Assembly (NCBI GenBank): GCA_018673955.1
Contig: JABHBJ010000099.1
Coordinates: 1-32,587, forward strand
Length of the DNA: 32,587 nt
Origin: Chloroflexota bacterium
Lineage (GTDB): Bacteria > Chloroflexota > Dehalococcoidia > Lucifugimonadales > Lucifugimonadaceae
Direction of reading: 5' to 3'
Within the stretch, counting starts at the first letter, position 1; every line of letters begins with the position of its first letter. The notes below the pieces were generated by a model. That model was not told where the DNA came from. It saw nothing but the letters and a program-made list of their open reading frames with translations, and searched no databases. This document shows, in pieces, positions 1-9,479 of the stretch. Position numbers and translations under genes: made by a program.

Positions 1-2542
1 CACCGAGCACGAGTCGTAAATCCGACTCACCAATCTCATCAGCCTCTAGAACCAAGCTCAGCAGTTCACGATTCAAGCTCACGCCGCTCTCGCTCTTCGC
101 CTTGCGTATAGCTGAAATAGCGTCACAAGCCGCTTGGAACGATCCGGTAACTTCCGAAGCCGGAATCGAATCAAGCTCTTCGGGAGTCGGCCAAGGTGCT
201 TTGTGAATCGACAGGTGACCCGTTTCCTCAGCAAACACCCAGCTCCAAATTTCGTCGGTGATAGTCGGAACAATTGGAGCGAACAATCGCAGAACAACGT
301 TCAGGCCCAATCGTAAAGTCGCAACTGCCGATGCCCTGCCCGCTGGATCGTCTTCCGAGCGTGACCGGCGTTTTAGAAGCTCAATGTAGTTGTCAGTAAA
401 TGCGCCCCAGAAGAACTTCTCAGTCTGCTGCAGTGCAAATGAGAACTCGAACTTCTCGAATGCCTCTCCCGCCGTTCGAACCACCTCTTTGAGCTCAGCA
501 ATAAATGCTCTATCAAGCTCGTTTACGATCGGCCCATCTTCGGCGGTCTGACCCAGCACGAACTTACCGGCGTTATAGAGCTTGGTGACCAGCTTGCCGC
601 CGATCTTGAATATCGCCTCGTCGTGCGATGCGTCAGTGCCCAGCTTGAACGAAGCCGACCAATATCGCACGGCGTCCGCGCCAAACCTGTCGAGCGTATC
701 GACCGGGGTGACCACGTTGCCCTTCGATTTCGACATCTTCTTTCGATCCGGATCAAGCACCCAACCGGAAAGGTTGATGTTGTGCCACGGAACCGATTCC
801 TGATGCAGCATCGCCTTAGCAATCGTGTAGAACGCCCACGTTCGAATGATGTCGTGCCCCTGTGGACGAATGTCCATCGGGAACAATGTGTTCATCTGGT
901 CGTCTTCGTCTCCCCAACGAGCAACGGTTTGCGGGCTAAGCGACGAAGTAAACCACGTGTCGAAAATATCGGGTTCTCCGGCGAATCCACCGGCAAGTCC
1001 CCGCTGACTCTCGTCGTAGCCGGGAGCGGCGACCGATTCAGGGTCGACCGGCAGCATGTCAGGTGTTGCAATTATCGCTTGGTCGTACTGTGCTTCACCC
1101 TGGTCGTCGAGCGGGTACCAAACTGGAATCGGAACCCCAAAGTAACGCTGACGCGAAATACACCAGTCGACGTTCAAATTCTCAGTCCAGTTTTCGAACC
1201 GTTTGCGCATAAACTCGGGATGCCAGTTGATCTTACGACCCATTTCGATCATCTGATCGGTTTTGTCGAGCATTCTTACGAACCATTGGCGAGTTGTCAG
1301 ATACTCGAGAGGACTGTCGCCCTTCTCGTAAAATCTAACTGGGTGCTGAATCTGTATGGGTTCATCCTGCAAAGGCGCACCATTACAGGTCGAGGAGTTC
1401 GCAGGATCTCGCATGAGATCAACAACTAACGACTTAGCAGAAGGTGCGCGCTTGCCAACGATCGTCTGATAATTCTCATTCGCCTTTTCAGGATTCGTGC
1501 TGGCCCAGCCATCCTCGCCGCCAAACTTGTGATCGAGAATACGACCATTTCGACCCAGTATCTGGCGAAGCTCTAGTCCCTCTTCACGCCACCATGCAAC
1601 GTCAGTTTGGTCACCAAAAGTACAAACCATAAGAATTCCGGTCCCTTTTTCAGGATCGGCTTCAGCGCTAGGGAAAATCGGAACTTTGGCGAAGAACCCA
1701 GGAGTTACGGCGTGCTTACCGAACAGACCCTTGAACCGCTCGTCGTCGGGGTGAGCCGTAATGCCCACACAAGCCGCGAGCAATTCAGGTCGAGTAGTCG
1801 AAATCACGAAACTTTTAATCGGTGTATCTTCTTCGAATACACCGAATTCAATGTCGTGATACGCGCCACCTTTTTCTCGATCCTCAACTTCAGCCTGTGC
1901 GACCGCTGTCTGAAAATCAACGTCCCACATGGTCGGTGATTCGAGCTGGTACACGTGGTTTTTCTCGTGAAGATCTAAGAAGCTACGCTGAGCGATTCGA
2001 CGACTCTTGTCGTCGATGGTCGCATACTCATCGCTCCAATCGATCGAGTAGCCCATGCGATCGAACGTTTCCTTGAAAACGATCTCGTCCATCTCGGTAA
2101 CAACTCGGCAAAGCTCGATAAAGTTCTGCCTGTTGATTACTAACTGTCTGTCCTTTTTAAGACCCAATTCCGCTCGTTTAGCCTCAACGTCGAGGTTTTC
2201 GATGTACGGAACGTTGCGTTCAGCCCGTACTGAGAAATAGTTCTGAACCCGCCGCTCGGTAGGAAGACCGTTATCGTCCCATCCCATCGGGTAGGCAACG
2301 TTCATGCCGGTCATGCGCTTGTACCGTGCCAGCAGGTCCTGGTGGGTGTACGAGAAGATATGCCCGATGTGCAGCGATCCACTGACAGTCGGTGGTGGTG
2401 AGTCGATTACGAACGATTTCTCGCGCGGTGCGTTAGGGTCACGCTTTTCAACGCCCAACTCGCTCCACCGCTTGCGCCAGTGCAGTTCACGCTCACTAAT
2501 ATCAAAGCGCTTTGGAAGATCACCAAACTCAATCGATTTCAA
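1..2542 (-). CDS. valS: Valine--tRNA ligase (ValRS), 3' end beyond the window
   Basis: Class I aminoacyl-tRNA synthetase that charges tRNA-Val in the cytoplasm. About 847 codons are visible with no stop, so only a short C-terminal piece is missing from a family of roughly 850-900 residues. The HIGH signature is at residues 58-61, preceded by PPPTVSGSL, which is characteristic of ValRS. The KMSKS loop (KKMSKSKGNV) lies at about 601-610 and is in frame with the start. The segment GWDDNGLPTERRVQNYF matches the ValRS subtype that has DDNGLPTE after HIGH. I chose the TTG at 2540-2542 because AGGA lies about 12 nt upstream and homology begins right after it. Upstream is a valine T-box leader with a terminator, so expression is probably controlled by uncharged tRNA-Val. 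Confidence 0.96.
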   Translation of the reverse strand, partial: MKSIEFGDLPKRFDISERELHWRKRWSELGVEKRDPNAPREKSFVIDSPPPTVSGSLHIGHIFSYTHQDLLARYKRMTGMNVAYPMGWDDNGLPTERRVQNYFSVRAERNVPYIENLDVEAKRAELGLKKDRQLVINRQNFIELCRVVTEMDEIVFKETFDRMGYSIDWSDEYATIDDKSRRIAQRSFLDLHEKNHVYQLESPTMWDVDFQTAVAQAEVEDREKGGAYHDIEFGVFEEDTPIKSFVISTTRPELLAACVGITAHPDDERFKGLFGKHAVTPGFFAKVPIFPSAEADPEKGTGILMVCTFGDQTDVAWWREEGLELRQILGRNGRILDHKFGGEDGWASTNPEKANENYQTIVGKRAPSAKSLVVDLMRDPANSSTCNGAPLQDEPIQIQHPVRFYEKGDSPLEYLTTRQWFVRMLDKTDQMIEMGRKINWHPEFMRKRFENWTENLNVDWCISRQRYFGVPIPVWYPLDDQGEAQYDQAIIATPDMLPVDPESVAAPGYDESQRGLAGGFAGEPDIFDTWFTSSLSPQTVARWGDEDDQMNTLFPMDIRPQGHDIIRTWAFYTIAKAMLHQESVPWHNINLSGWVLDPDRKKMSKSKGNVVTPVDTLDRFGADAVRYWSASFKLGTDASHDEAIFKIGGKLVTKLYNAGKFVLGQTAEDGPIVNELDRAFIAELKEVVRTAGEAFEKFEFSFALQQTEKFFWGAFTDNYIELLKRRSRSEDDPAGRASAVATLRLGLNVVLRLFAPIVPTITDEIWSWVFAEETGHLSIHKAPWPTPEELDSIPASEVTGSFQAACDAISAIRKAKSESGVSLNRELLSLVLEADEIGESDLRLVLG

Positions 2543-2600
2543 GATTACTAATTCCTACTTGGTCTTATCGACCAATCTAACCACCTGAAATGCAGGTAAT

Positions 2601-2648
2601 AAAAAAACCCATCCAGATCAGAAGTAAAAACTTCTTCAAAGGACGGGC
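2601..2648 (-). terminator. T-box-associated intrinsic terminator before valS
   Basis: On the minus strand CCCGTCC (2641-2647) pairs with GGATGGG (2608-2614) using one G-U pair, and is followed by seven T (2601-2607). The 5' arm lies directly after the T-box sequence, so antiterminator and terminator folds would be mutually exclusive, as in transcriptional T-boxes. Confidence 0.85.
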
Positions 2649-2880
2649 TGACCGCGGTACCACCTTCGTTGAACACAGCCGTAAACATAACGACCACGAA
2701 CCACTCAATTAGCTGTAACGGGGCAACCGGGCGAACTTAGGAATTTCGAAATAAACGAAATATTCAGTCCACCAGCTCGGAGACGACTTCACGGTTGCGA
2801 GGGTTCCGGTTCACACCAACCACCGGATCTCTTTGACCCTACAAACTCGCTACTACTTCTCGTCGAAGCTGATTCAATAT
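2601..2880 (-). promoter_or_regulatory. T-box riboswitch (valine) leading into valS
   Basis: The minus-strand leader of valS carries the hallmark T-box sequence AAGGTGGTACCGCGGT (plus coordinates 2651-2666), which pairs with the tRNA acceptor end in the antiterminator. Upstream is a Stem I-like region with a GGTGTGAA element (GGUGNRA motif, near 2810-2817) and an AGTAGTAGCGAG segment resembling the loop-E side. On the 3' side of Stem I, GAAGTC contains the likely specifier codon GTC (2785-2787), a valine codon that agrees with the downstream gene. A competing terminator follows the T-box. The 5' boundary is approximate. The promoter probably lies near 2885-2925, but no convincing -35/-10 pair is visible. 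The T-box motif is seen directly; the Stem I fold and the specifier are inferred. Confidence 0.92.
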
Positions 2881-2929
2881 CACATTTAGGCTAGCGGCTA
2901 CTCAATTCAATTGCAATGGCAAATACTGC

Positions 2930-3745
2930 TTATGACTCGGCATGAGCCTTGCGCTTACGTCTTGGTTTTTTGTTCATCTGACGATGCAGTACGTCAGCGT
3001 GAACCAGCTTTTTTCGACGTACATCGTTCTGACGCATTCGCTCTAATTTCGCTAGACCTTTGCGGGTGTCACTAGCGATTTTAGCGGGATCAGATCGTTC
3101 CATTCGCAACTTGAACAACCAATAAGTGAAGGCATCTTCGGACCCGAGAGTATGCTCGTCTCGATGTCGCCGGCCGCCACGCGCTGATATAGCACCTGCC
3201 TCCAACTTGAATACTTCCCACAACTGATCACGAGTGTTGCCGTAGAGCGTTTCGTAAGCGAGTTCCAACGAGTGGTCGCTTAACTGCCACCCTCCCCCTA
3301 CTCGCCTATGAGTGATCTCTTCCTCGACTGCGGTAACAAGCGACTGTTCGACAGTTACGCCATAGAAATACGAGAGATGCGCTCTGCCTTTTTCCACACC
3401 AACGGCGCGCATGAAATCGGGTTCTTCAAATCCGGCGAACAATACGGGATCAGACAGCCAATCGCACCAAACATCTTGATCGATTTCGGCTTTACATTCT
3501 CGTAGTAATCGTCTAGCGAGTAACTGCCAATCAAATGCTTCCCCGCCTATCAAATAAACGTACGATTCGTCAGCGATTTGCTCTTGCGCCAAGGGCCATA
3601 CTGCAATGGCTTCGAGTACTGCCAGCTTCCACGCATCGCCAAGCGGACCAGCGAGCAGAACATCTGACTTCAGACGCGAAATCATCTCGGCCGTTTCTTT
3701 CAGCGAAGTGCGGATTTGGGTGCTTGATTCTTTACTGCTGACCAC
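2930..3745 (-). CDS. Conserved hypothetical basic protein downstream of polX
   Basis: 271-residue soluble protein that I do not recognise. It has no signal peptide or transmembrane segment. The middle is rich in Trp and acidic residues (DQDVWCDWLSDP around 90-101), and the C-terminal third is strongly basic, ending in KKPRRKRKAHAES, which suggests nucleic-acid or ribosome contact (inference). Its ATG lies inside the 3' end of the polX-like gene with a 14-nt overlap, so the two are almost certainly co-transcribed and translationally coupled. A DNA-repair or RNA-related role would fit the neighbour but is unproven. The valS T-box leader begins shortly after its stop codon. Confidence 0.8.
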   Translation of the reverse strand: MVSSKESSTQIRTSLKETAEMISRLKSDVLLAGPLGDAWKLAVLEAIAVWPLAQEQIADESYVYLIGGEAFDWQLLARRLLRECKAEIDQDVWCDWLSDPVLFAGFEEPDFMRAVGVEKGRAHLSYFYGVTVEQSLVTAVEEEITHRRVGGGWQLSDHSLELAYETLYGNTRDQLWEVFKLEAGAISARGGRRHRDEHTLGSEDAFTYWLFKLRMERSDPAKIASDTRKGLAKLERMRQNDVRRKKLVHADVLHRQMNKKPRRKRKAHAES

Positions 3746-5501
3746 GAGATTTATTGAATGCGTAGCGCTCTGATTTTGGCAGAGCTAGAAATGCCATCAA
3801 TTCGGCATAGTTAAGTGTGTTGATCACACGATTGGCTTCAACCCAACCGCGAACCGCTGTATTAACCCCGAAACGCATGTTGTCGAACTGCCACGTTCGG
3901 TGCGAGTCGGTATTAACTGCAAAGATTACACCTATATCGACCGCCATTCGTACGTGATCGGCTCTTAAATCGAGCCGGTCTGGTGACGCATTAATCTCCA
4001 TCACAGTGCCCGTACGAACCGCCGCTTCAAGAACAGCGGGGATGTCGATCTCAACGGGCGATCGCTTGCCAAGCAGGCGCGCCGTCAGGTGGCAAATTAC
4101 ATCCACGTGCGGACTCCCCATCGCGTCGATAACTCGCTGCGTCATCTTCGCGCTGTCCTGATCCATTCCAGAGTGAATCGAAGCAATGACGAGGTCGAGA
4201 TCAGCAAGTAATTCATCACTGTAGTCGAGTGATCCATCAGGTTTGATGTCCATTTCCGTCCCGGTCAACAACCTCATTCCTGAAGATTCAGCCAGTTCTC
4301 GAACTGCAGTATTGTGCGCGATTAACATGTCAGGACTGAGCCCATTTGCGATGGTTGCGCTTGGCGAGTGATCGGTAATAGCGAGGTACTCGAGTCCTCG
4401 CTCTTGAGCCATGGAGACCATATCTTCCATTGAGTAGCGACCGTCCGACCAGTTCGTATGCGAATGCAGATCCCCCTTCATATCTGACTCGGTGAGGATG
4501 TTGCCGAAATCTTGTTTCGCTGCCAGTTCGATCTCGCCGGAGTCTTCTCGCATCTGTGGTGGAACGAATGCCAACCCCAGGCGTTCGTAAATATCTTGCT
4601 CCGACTCAATATCAGAAGACGGGCTATTTGCTGGATTAAGAAGACCACTCGTACTAAACGTCATCCCACGCTCGCTCCCCAGCGCTTCGAGACGAGTTCC
4701 GTGGTCGACCGACCCAGTCGCGTACACAAGTGCCCCAGCAAACGCCTCAGGGGTGACAAGCGTTATTGAAAATTGAAAGCCCTTGGCATCTGTGAACACA
4801 GCGGTAGGTTTGTCATGAACAATAACTTCGCGAACGTTCGAAAGAGTCGTAAATGCATCGATGACGCCGTGAATGTCAGCCTCTGGCGCGCTGCACACAA
4901 TATCGATATTGCCGATTAGTTCGGCAGAACGTCGAACACTTCCAGCAACTTCGATATCTACGATGCCCTCACATCGAGTTTTTAGCTCGGCGATAACATC
5001 GATCGCCATCTGAGTTGCCGAGCCCAGCCCAATACGACTGCCTTGCTGGACACGCAGTTTGGCGTGCCGAAGAATCTGAGTAGCGCCCTTCTTGCTGATT
5101 CTGGGCAAGTTCTGAAACTCGCCCGATTCGATAGATGCTTCTAGCTGCTCGAAGTTAGAAATATCAAGTTCAGTAGCCGCAGTGACGGCCGTCTTGGGTC
5201 CTATTCCAGGGATTTGGACGAGCTCGAGAATCCCATCAGGAAGCTCTTCAAGAAGTTCTTCCAACAGTCCAAGCCGTCCAGTTCGAACAAGTTCCTGAGT
5301 CTTCTCCACAATCGCATCACCGAACCCAGGAATTTCGGCTAATTTCTCTGCATCGTCAGCGATATCAACAATCGGATACGGCAGGCTCTTGATCGCGTCA
5401 GCAGCCTTCGAATGGGCACGTACTTTGAACACGTTCTCACCCTTCGCCTGCATCAGCACAGCGACATCGGCGAACACCTGAGAAATCGAGTTATTGTCCA
5501 T
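3732..5501 (-). CDS. polX: PolX/PHP-family protein with degraded polymerase active site
   Basis: 589-residue protein with bacterial PolX architecture. It has an N-terminal HhH region with two GxG motifs (EIPGFGDAI near 56-64, QIPGIGPKT near 96-104), a Pol-beta nucleotidyltransferase domain (about 150-320) and a C-terminal PHP phosphoesterase domain (about 340-580). PHP metal ligands look complete: H346/H348 (HSH), D353, H378, E416, H443, H471, D532 and H534. The polymerase domain is different. The usual GDxD catalytic pair is GNID (N198, D200), and the third carboxylate, normally in a VDLR-like strand, is S245 in FQFSIT. Both substitutions were confirmed from the nucleotides. The protein is therefore probably a PHP nuclease/phosphoesterase on a DNA-binding scaffold rather than an active gap-filling polymerase (inference). 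It overlaps the downstream basic protein by 14 nt. Confidence 0.93.
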   Translation of the reverse strand: MDNNSISQVFADVAVLMQAKGENVFKVRAHSKAADAIKSLPYPIVDIADDAEKLAEIPGFGDAIVEKTQELVRTGRLGLLEELLEELPDGILELVQIPGIGPKTAVTAATELDISNFEQLEASIESGEFQNLPRISKKGATQILRHAKLRVQQGSRIGLGSATQMAIDVIAELKTRCEGIVDIEVAGSVRRSAELIGNIDIVCSAPEADIHGVIDAFTTLSNVREVIVHDKPTAVFTDAKGFQFSITLVTPEAFAGALVYATGSVDHGTRLEALGSERGMTFSTSGLLNPANSPSSDIESEQDIYERLGLAFVPPQMREDSGEIELAAKQDFGNILTESDMKGDLHSHTNWSDGRYSMEDMVSMAQERGLEYLAITDHSPSATIANGLSPDMLIAHNTAVRELAESSGMRLLTGTEMDIKPDGSLDYSDELLADLDLVIASIHSGMDQDSAKMTQRVIDAMGSPHVDVICHLTARLLGKRSPVEIDIPAVLEAAVRTGTVMEINASPDRLDLRADHVRMAVDIGVIFAVNTDSHRTWQFDNMRFGVNTAVRGWVEANRVINTLNYAELMAFLALPKSERYAFNKSRGQQ

Positions 5502-5705
5502 GAGCTATAGGATAAACTTCGTGCCAGTACGGCGGTTGCCAGATTCTTTCTTACCCGCGGAAATGATCAGAATGTCTATAGCCATGGCGGCAACCCACTC
5601 CAACAACAAAAACGCCCTGCAGCCACTACATAACAACCAAGAACCAAACGCCCGATCTCTCAGAAAAAGTTCCGATGGCACCCAATAGCAACGGATGACA
5701 CTCTA

Positions 5706-8459
5706 TTAGACGTCCTGCTTTGCCTGCTTGCGTTGTAGTCGCTCGATCTTTCGGCGTTCAGAACGACTCATCTTGCGACCATCAGGCGTGTGAGTAGGAA
5801 CGTCCGACAGACTATTTCCACCAGAACGTGCACCACCATGACCCGAGTTCACGCTCGCCATCACTGAATGCTGGTTAGCAAGTGCGTTCGCCTTCTGGGT
5901 CGATACGTCGGCATCTTCCTTCACAGCGTTCACTTCTACAGTCTGAGTTGGAGGCGGCTGATGCGTCAAGGCAACTCGGAAGATCGTCTTAGCAATAGTT
6001 GCCTTGATCGTAGAGTCGAACGCAGTAAACATTTGGAAAGCTTGGTGCTTGTAAGCAACAAGTGGATCACGCTGCCCCGCCGCTTCAAGACCAATTCCCT
6101 GCCGCATGTTGTCCATCGACGTCAGGTGCTCGACCCAGTGCTCATCAATAGTTCGCAGCATAATCGTGCGTTCGAGTTTGTTGAGCAGTTCCGCGCCAAA
6201 CTCCTCGGTCCGCTTATCGTAGATCAAGTCGATCAAACTGAGAAAAGCCTCTTCGGCTTCCTCCGTACGCATCTCGTATATGTCGTCTTTTTCCGGGAAC
6301 CCCTCGAAGGTCGGGAAGACCGTCATAAGCTCTCGATAAAGACCATCCACATCGTAGTTCTCAGGTCCACCGTTGATACGTTCATTGACGATTAGACGAA
6401 TCTCTATTTCTAGGTACTCGCTAATCGTCGAACGTAGCTCTTCACCATCAATAATCTTGTCTCGAAGCTGATAAACAATGTCTCGCTGTGTGTTCACAAC
6501 GTCATCGTAATCAACGAGATATTTTCGAATTTCGAAGTTCTGTGCTTCGACTTTTGTCTGAGCAGTTTCTACTGACTTGGAAACCATCTTGTTCTCGATA
6601 GGGACATTCGCTTCCCATCTAAACAGACTCATTGCACCTCGAATTCGGTCGCCGCCGAAACGTCGAACAATGTCATCCTCAGTAGACAGGAAGAACTGAG
6701 TCTCGCCGGGGTCGCCCTGACGACCGCATCGACCACGAAGCTGATTGTCGATCCGACGCGACTCATGCCGTTCGGTTCCCAGCACGAACAATCCGCCTTT
6801 TCCGACAATCGTGTCGTGATCTGAATCCCAGCCGTTTTCAGAAGGCGTCGTTACATCGGGATTACCACCGAGAATAATGTCGGTTCCACGACCAGCCATG
6901 TTTGTGGCAACAGTTACAGCGCCAGCCTTGCCAGCTTCTGCGACGACATTAGCCTCGCGTTCGTGCTGTTTTGCATTGAGTACGTTGTGCGGGATGTGCT
7001 TCTTCTTGAGGAGGTCACCTAGGAGCTCTGATTTATCGATGCTGGTCGTACCAACAAGCACAGGCCGACCATCGTAGTAAAGTTCGGATATACGCTCGGC
7101 GATTGCGTCCCACTTAGCTTCCTCGGTCATGTAGATGAAGTCGCCGTGGTCGATTCGTTGAATAGGCTTGTTGGTGGGAATTTCGACCACTTCTAGCTTG
7201 TAAATCTTGTCGAGTTCTTCAGCTTCTGTAGTTGCCGTTCCTGTCATACCGGCGAGCTTGTTGTACATGCGGAAGTAGTTCTGAAGTGTGATCGTTGCGT
7301 AGGTGTTCGACTCGCGCTGAACTTTTACGCCTTCTTTCGCTTCCAGCGCCTGATGAAGTCCATCAGAGAATCGACGCCCGCTCATCAATCGTCCCGTAAA
7401 TTCGTCGACGATGACCACATCTTGCCCCTGTACGACGTATTCACGGTCTCGTGCGTAAATGTGCTCGGCACGAATTGCGTTCTCGGTGAAGTGAGATAGA
7501 ACGTCGTTCTCAACACCGTACAAGTTCTCGATGTTCAGCTCACGTTCGACAGCTGCGATTCCTTCTTCGGTAAGAACAATCGACTTGCGTTTCTCCTCGA
7601 TTTCGAAGTGAACATCAGGGCTAAGTCGTTTCGCCAAAACAGCGAATTTACGATATTCCTGACCTTGTTCTTTTGCCGGACCGGAAATAATGAGAGGCGT
7701 TCGCGCTTCGTCGATGAGAATGCTGTCGACTTCGTCAACGATCGCATACACGCGCCCTCGCTGAACTCGTCGATCGATTTCTTCAACCATGTTGTCACGA
7801 AGGTAGTCGAACCCAAACTCGTTGTTAGTCCCGTACGTGATATCGCAGGCGTATGCCTCTCGCTTACTCGCCGACTGGAAATTATCTTCAGGCGTACGAA
7901 CCAGAGGCGCAGCATCAGCTTCGTCGTGCTTGCCGTCAATCTGAATAGACAGCGGAGCATCAGGATTGAATACCCAAGATCCATCGTTCTGCAAACAGCC
8001 CACTGTGACGCCGAGCGCGTGATGAATGATGCCCATCCAACCAGCGTGTAGCTTGGCGAGGTAATCGTTCACCGTAATAATGTGTGCGCCTTGGCCGGTA
8101 ATGGCGTTCAAGTACGCCGGCAAGGTAGCAACAAGAGTCTTACCTTCACCCGTGCGCATTTCAGCTACTTTGCCCTGGTGAAGAACGATTCCGCCAATCA
8201 TCTGCACATCGAACGGCCTCATGCCAACAACTCTTCGCGATGCCTCTCGAACAGCAGCAAAAGCCTCGGGCAGAATGTTGTCGAGAGTTTCCCCGCCTTC
8301 CCACCGTGATCGGAAGTCGGCGGTTACGCCCTTCAACTGCTCATCAGTGAGTTTCTCAAAGTCCGATTCGAGATCATTGATCTCGTCGACTATCGGCTGG
8401 ATGTCTTTTAGGGCTTGTTGGTTGGAATCGCCAACCAGTTTGTTGAAAAACTTGAGCAT
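5706..8459 (-). CDS. secA: Preprotein translocase ATPase SecA
   Basis: 917-residue motor ATPase that drives Sec-dependent export through SecYEG at the membrane. Visible signatures are Walker A MRTGEGKT (about 101-108), the TVNDYLA segment, the Walker B-like box DEVD (242-245) followed by SILIDEARTPLIISG, the motif TNMAGRGTDI, and LRGRCGRQGDPG. A helical wing/scaffold region follows, including the conserved RTIDEHWVEHL segment. The C-terminal tail is short, basic and Gln/Lys rich and lacks the cysteine zinc motif seen in SecB-interacting SecA proteins, as in many bacteria without SecB. It sits 60 nt downstream of prs on the same strand, so co-transcription is likely. 204 nt separate its stop from the polX start, and I see no clear terminator there. 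Confidence 0.98.
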   Translation of the reverse strand: MLKFFNKLVGDSNQQALKDIQPIVDEINDLESDFEKLTDEQLKGVTADFRSRWEGGETLDNILPEAFAAVREASRRVVGMRPFDVQMIGGIVLHQGKVAEMRTGEGKTLVATLPAYLNAITGQGAHIITVNDYLAKLHAGWMGIIHHALGVTVGCLQNDGSWVFNPDAPLSIQIDGKHDEADAAPLVRTPEDNFQSASKREAYACDITYGTNNEFGFDYLRDNMVEEIDRRVQRGRVYAIVDEVDSILIDEARTPLIISGPAKEQGQEYRKFAVLAKRLSPDVHFEIEEKRKSIVLTEEGIAAVERELNIENLYGVENDVLSHFTENAIRAEHIYARDREYVVQGQDVVIVDEFTGRLMSGRRFSDGLHQALEAKEGVKVQRESNTYATITLQNYFRMYNKLAGMTGTATTEAEELDKIYKLEVVEIPTNKPIQRIDHGDFIYMTEEAKWDAIAERISELYYDGRPVLVGTTSIDKSELLGDLLKKKHIPHNVLNAKQHEREANVVAEAGKAGAVTVATNMAGRGTDIILGGNPDVTTPSENGWDSDHDTIVGKGGLFVLGTERHESRRIDNQLRGRCGRQGDPGETQFFLSTEDDIVRRFGGDRIRGAMSLFRWEANVPIENKMVSKSVETAQTKVEAQNFEIRKYLVDYDDVVNTQRDIVYQLRDKIIDGEELRSTISEYLEIEIRLIVNERINGGPENYDVDGLYRELMTVFPTFEGFPEKDDIYEMRTEEAEEAFLSLIDLIYDKRTEEFGAELLNKLERTIMLRTIDEHWVEHLTSMDNMRQGIGLEAAGQRDPLVAYKHQAFQMFTAFDSTIKATIAKTIFRVALTHQPPPTQTVEVNAVKEDADVSTQKANALANQHSVMASVNSGHGGARSGGNSLSDVPTHTPDGRKMSRSERRKIERLQRKQAKQDV

Positions 8460-8519
8460 ATACGGCTACTGGTTCACCAAGAAGCATCAGCCCGATCAGA
8501 AGCATTCACCAATTACCAA

Positions 8520-9479
8520 CTAGTTGATAGTGAATAGCTCTCCAACCGAGCGACCTTCGTGGATTCGCCTGATTGCTTCTCCAAGAAGCGGAGCGATTGA
8601 AATTACTTTGATCTTTGAGTTTACTTTGTGTTCCTTCAGAGGAACCGTGTCAGTTATTACCAATTCTTTGATATGTGAAATACTAGTAATACGGGAAGAT
8701 GCTTCCCCTGGCAGAACACCATGGGTTGTAACAACGTAAATATCCTTAGCTCCGCGTGCGGTAATCGCTTCAACAGCTGAGATTACGGTTCCACCAGTGC
8801 TTATCTCATCATCAAACAGTATTACGGGTCGATCCCCCACCTCACCAATTACGTTCATACTCTCCACTCGGTCTTCATTTCCGAGACGGCGCTTTTCCAC
8901 AATAGCCAGAGGTGCGCTAATCGCATCTGCAAAGTAACGAGCTTTTTTCGATATTCCAATATCGACCGCAACAACAACTGGGTCTTTCAGATCACGCTTG
9001 ATGAAGTAATCGACCAGCTTCGGCATCGCTGTCAGTTCGTCTACCGGCACGTGGAAGAATCCTTGCACCTGTCCAGCGTGCAAATCGACCATAATCGCTC
9101 GATCAGCACCCGCTGTCTCGAGAAGATCCGCTATTAGTCGACCGGTAATCGGCACGCGTGGTTGATCTTTTTTATCGGTGCGTGCATAGCTGTAATAAGG
9201 AATTACCGCAGTGATACGACCAGCCGACGCACGCTTGGCTGCATCGATCATAATCAACATTTCCATGATGTTATCGTTCACTGGCTCGACGTCCGACTGA
9301 ACAATGAACACATCTTTTTGACGAACATTTTCGAGAATCTTGACGAACGTGTTGTCGTTGGTGAACTTGAACACTTCGATCTTACCGAGATCCTGTTGAA
9401 GGTAGTCGCAGATTTTTTGTGCCAACCCTGGGTGTGAGTTCCCAGAAAAAATTACTGGATTTCCGTTGACTCCGTACAT
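8520..9479 (-). CDS. prs: Ribose-phosphate pyrophosphokinase (PRPP synthetase)
   Basis: Makes PRPP from ribose 5-phosphate and ATP for nucleotide, His and Trp synthesis. This is a class I enzyme of 319 residues. It has the metal/ATP segment DLHAGQVQGFF (about 132-142), the KRR catalytic flexible loop (196-198) and the PRPP loop DDEISTGGT (223-231; the usual DT is ST here). I chose the ATG at 9477-9479. It overlaps the TAA of the upstream gene (TAATG) and has GGGGA just upstream, whereas the ATG 18 nt earlier has no ribosome-binding site. The junction suggests translational coupling with the enoyl-CoA hydratase-like gene. secA follows after 40 nt plus a 20-nt leader. Confidence 0.97.
   Translation of the reverse strand: MYGVNGNPVIFSGNSHPGLAQKICDYLQQDLGKIEVFKFTNDNTFVKILENVRQKDVFIVQSDVEPVNDNIMEMLIMIDAAKRASAGRITAVIPYYSYARTDKKDQPRVPITGRLIADLLETAGADRAIMVDLHAGQVQGFFHVPVDELTAMPKLVDYFIKRDLKDPVVVAVDIGISKKARYFADAISAPLAIVEKRRLGNEDRVESMNVIGEVGDRPVILFDDEISTGGTVISAVEAITARGAKDIYVVTTHGVLPGEASSRITSISHIKELVITDTVPLKEHKVNSKIKVISIAPLLGEAIRRIHEGRSVGELFTIN

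Noticed and set aside
623-1429. 268-codon plus-strand ORF within valS
   Set aside because: Antisense to valS, whose KMSKS and other motifs are on the minus strand; no protein-like features.
5494-5688. 64-codon plus-strand ORF between secA and polX
   Set aside because: Overlaps the polX start, lacks a Shine-Dalgarno sequence, and has low-complexity composition; treated as intergenic.
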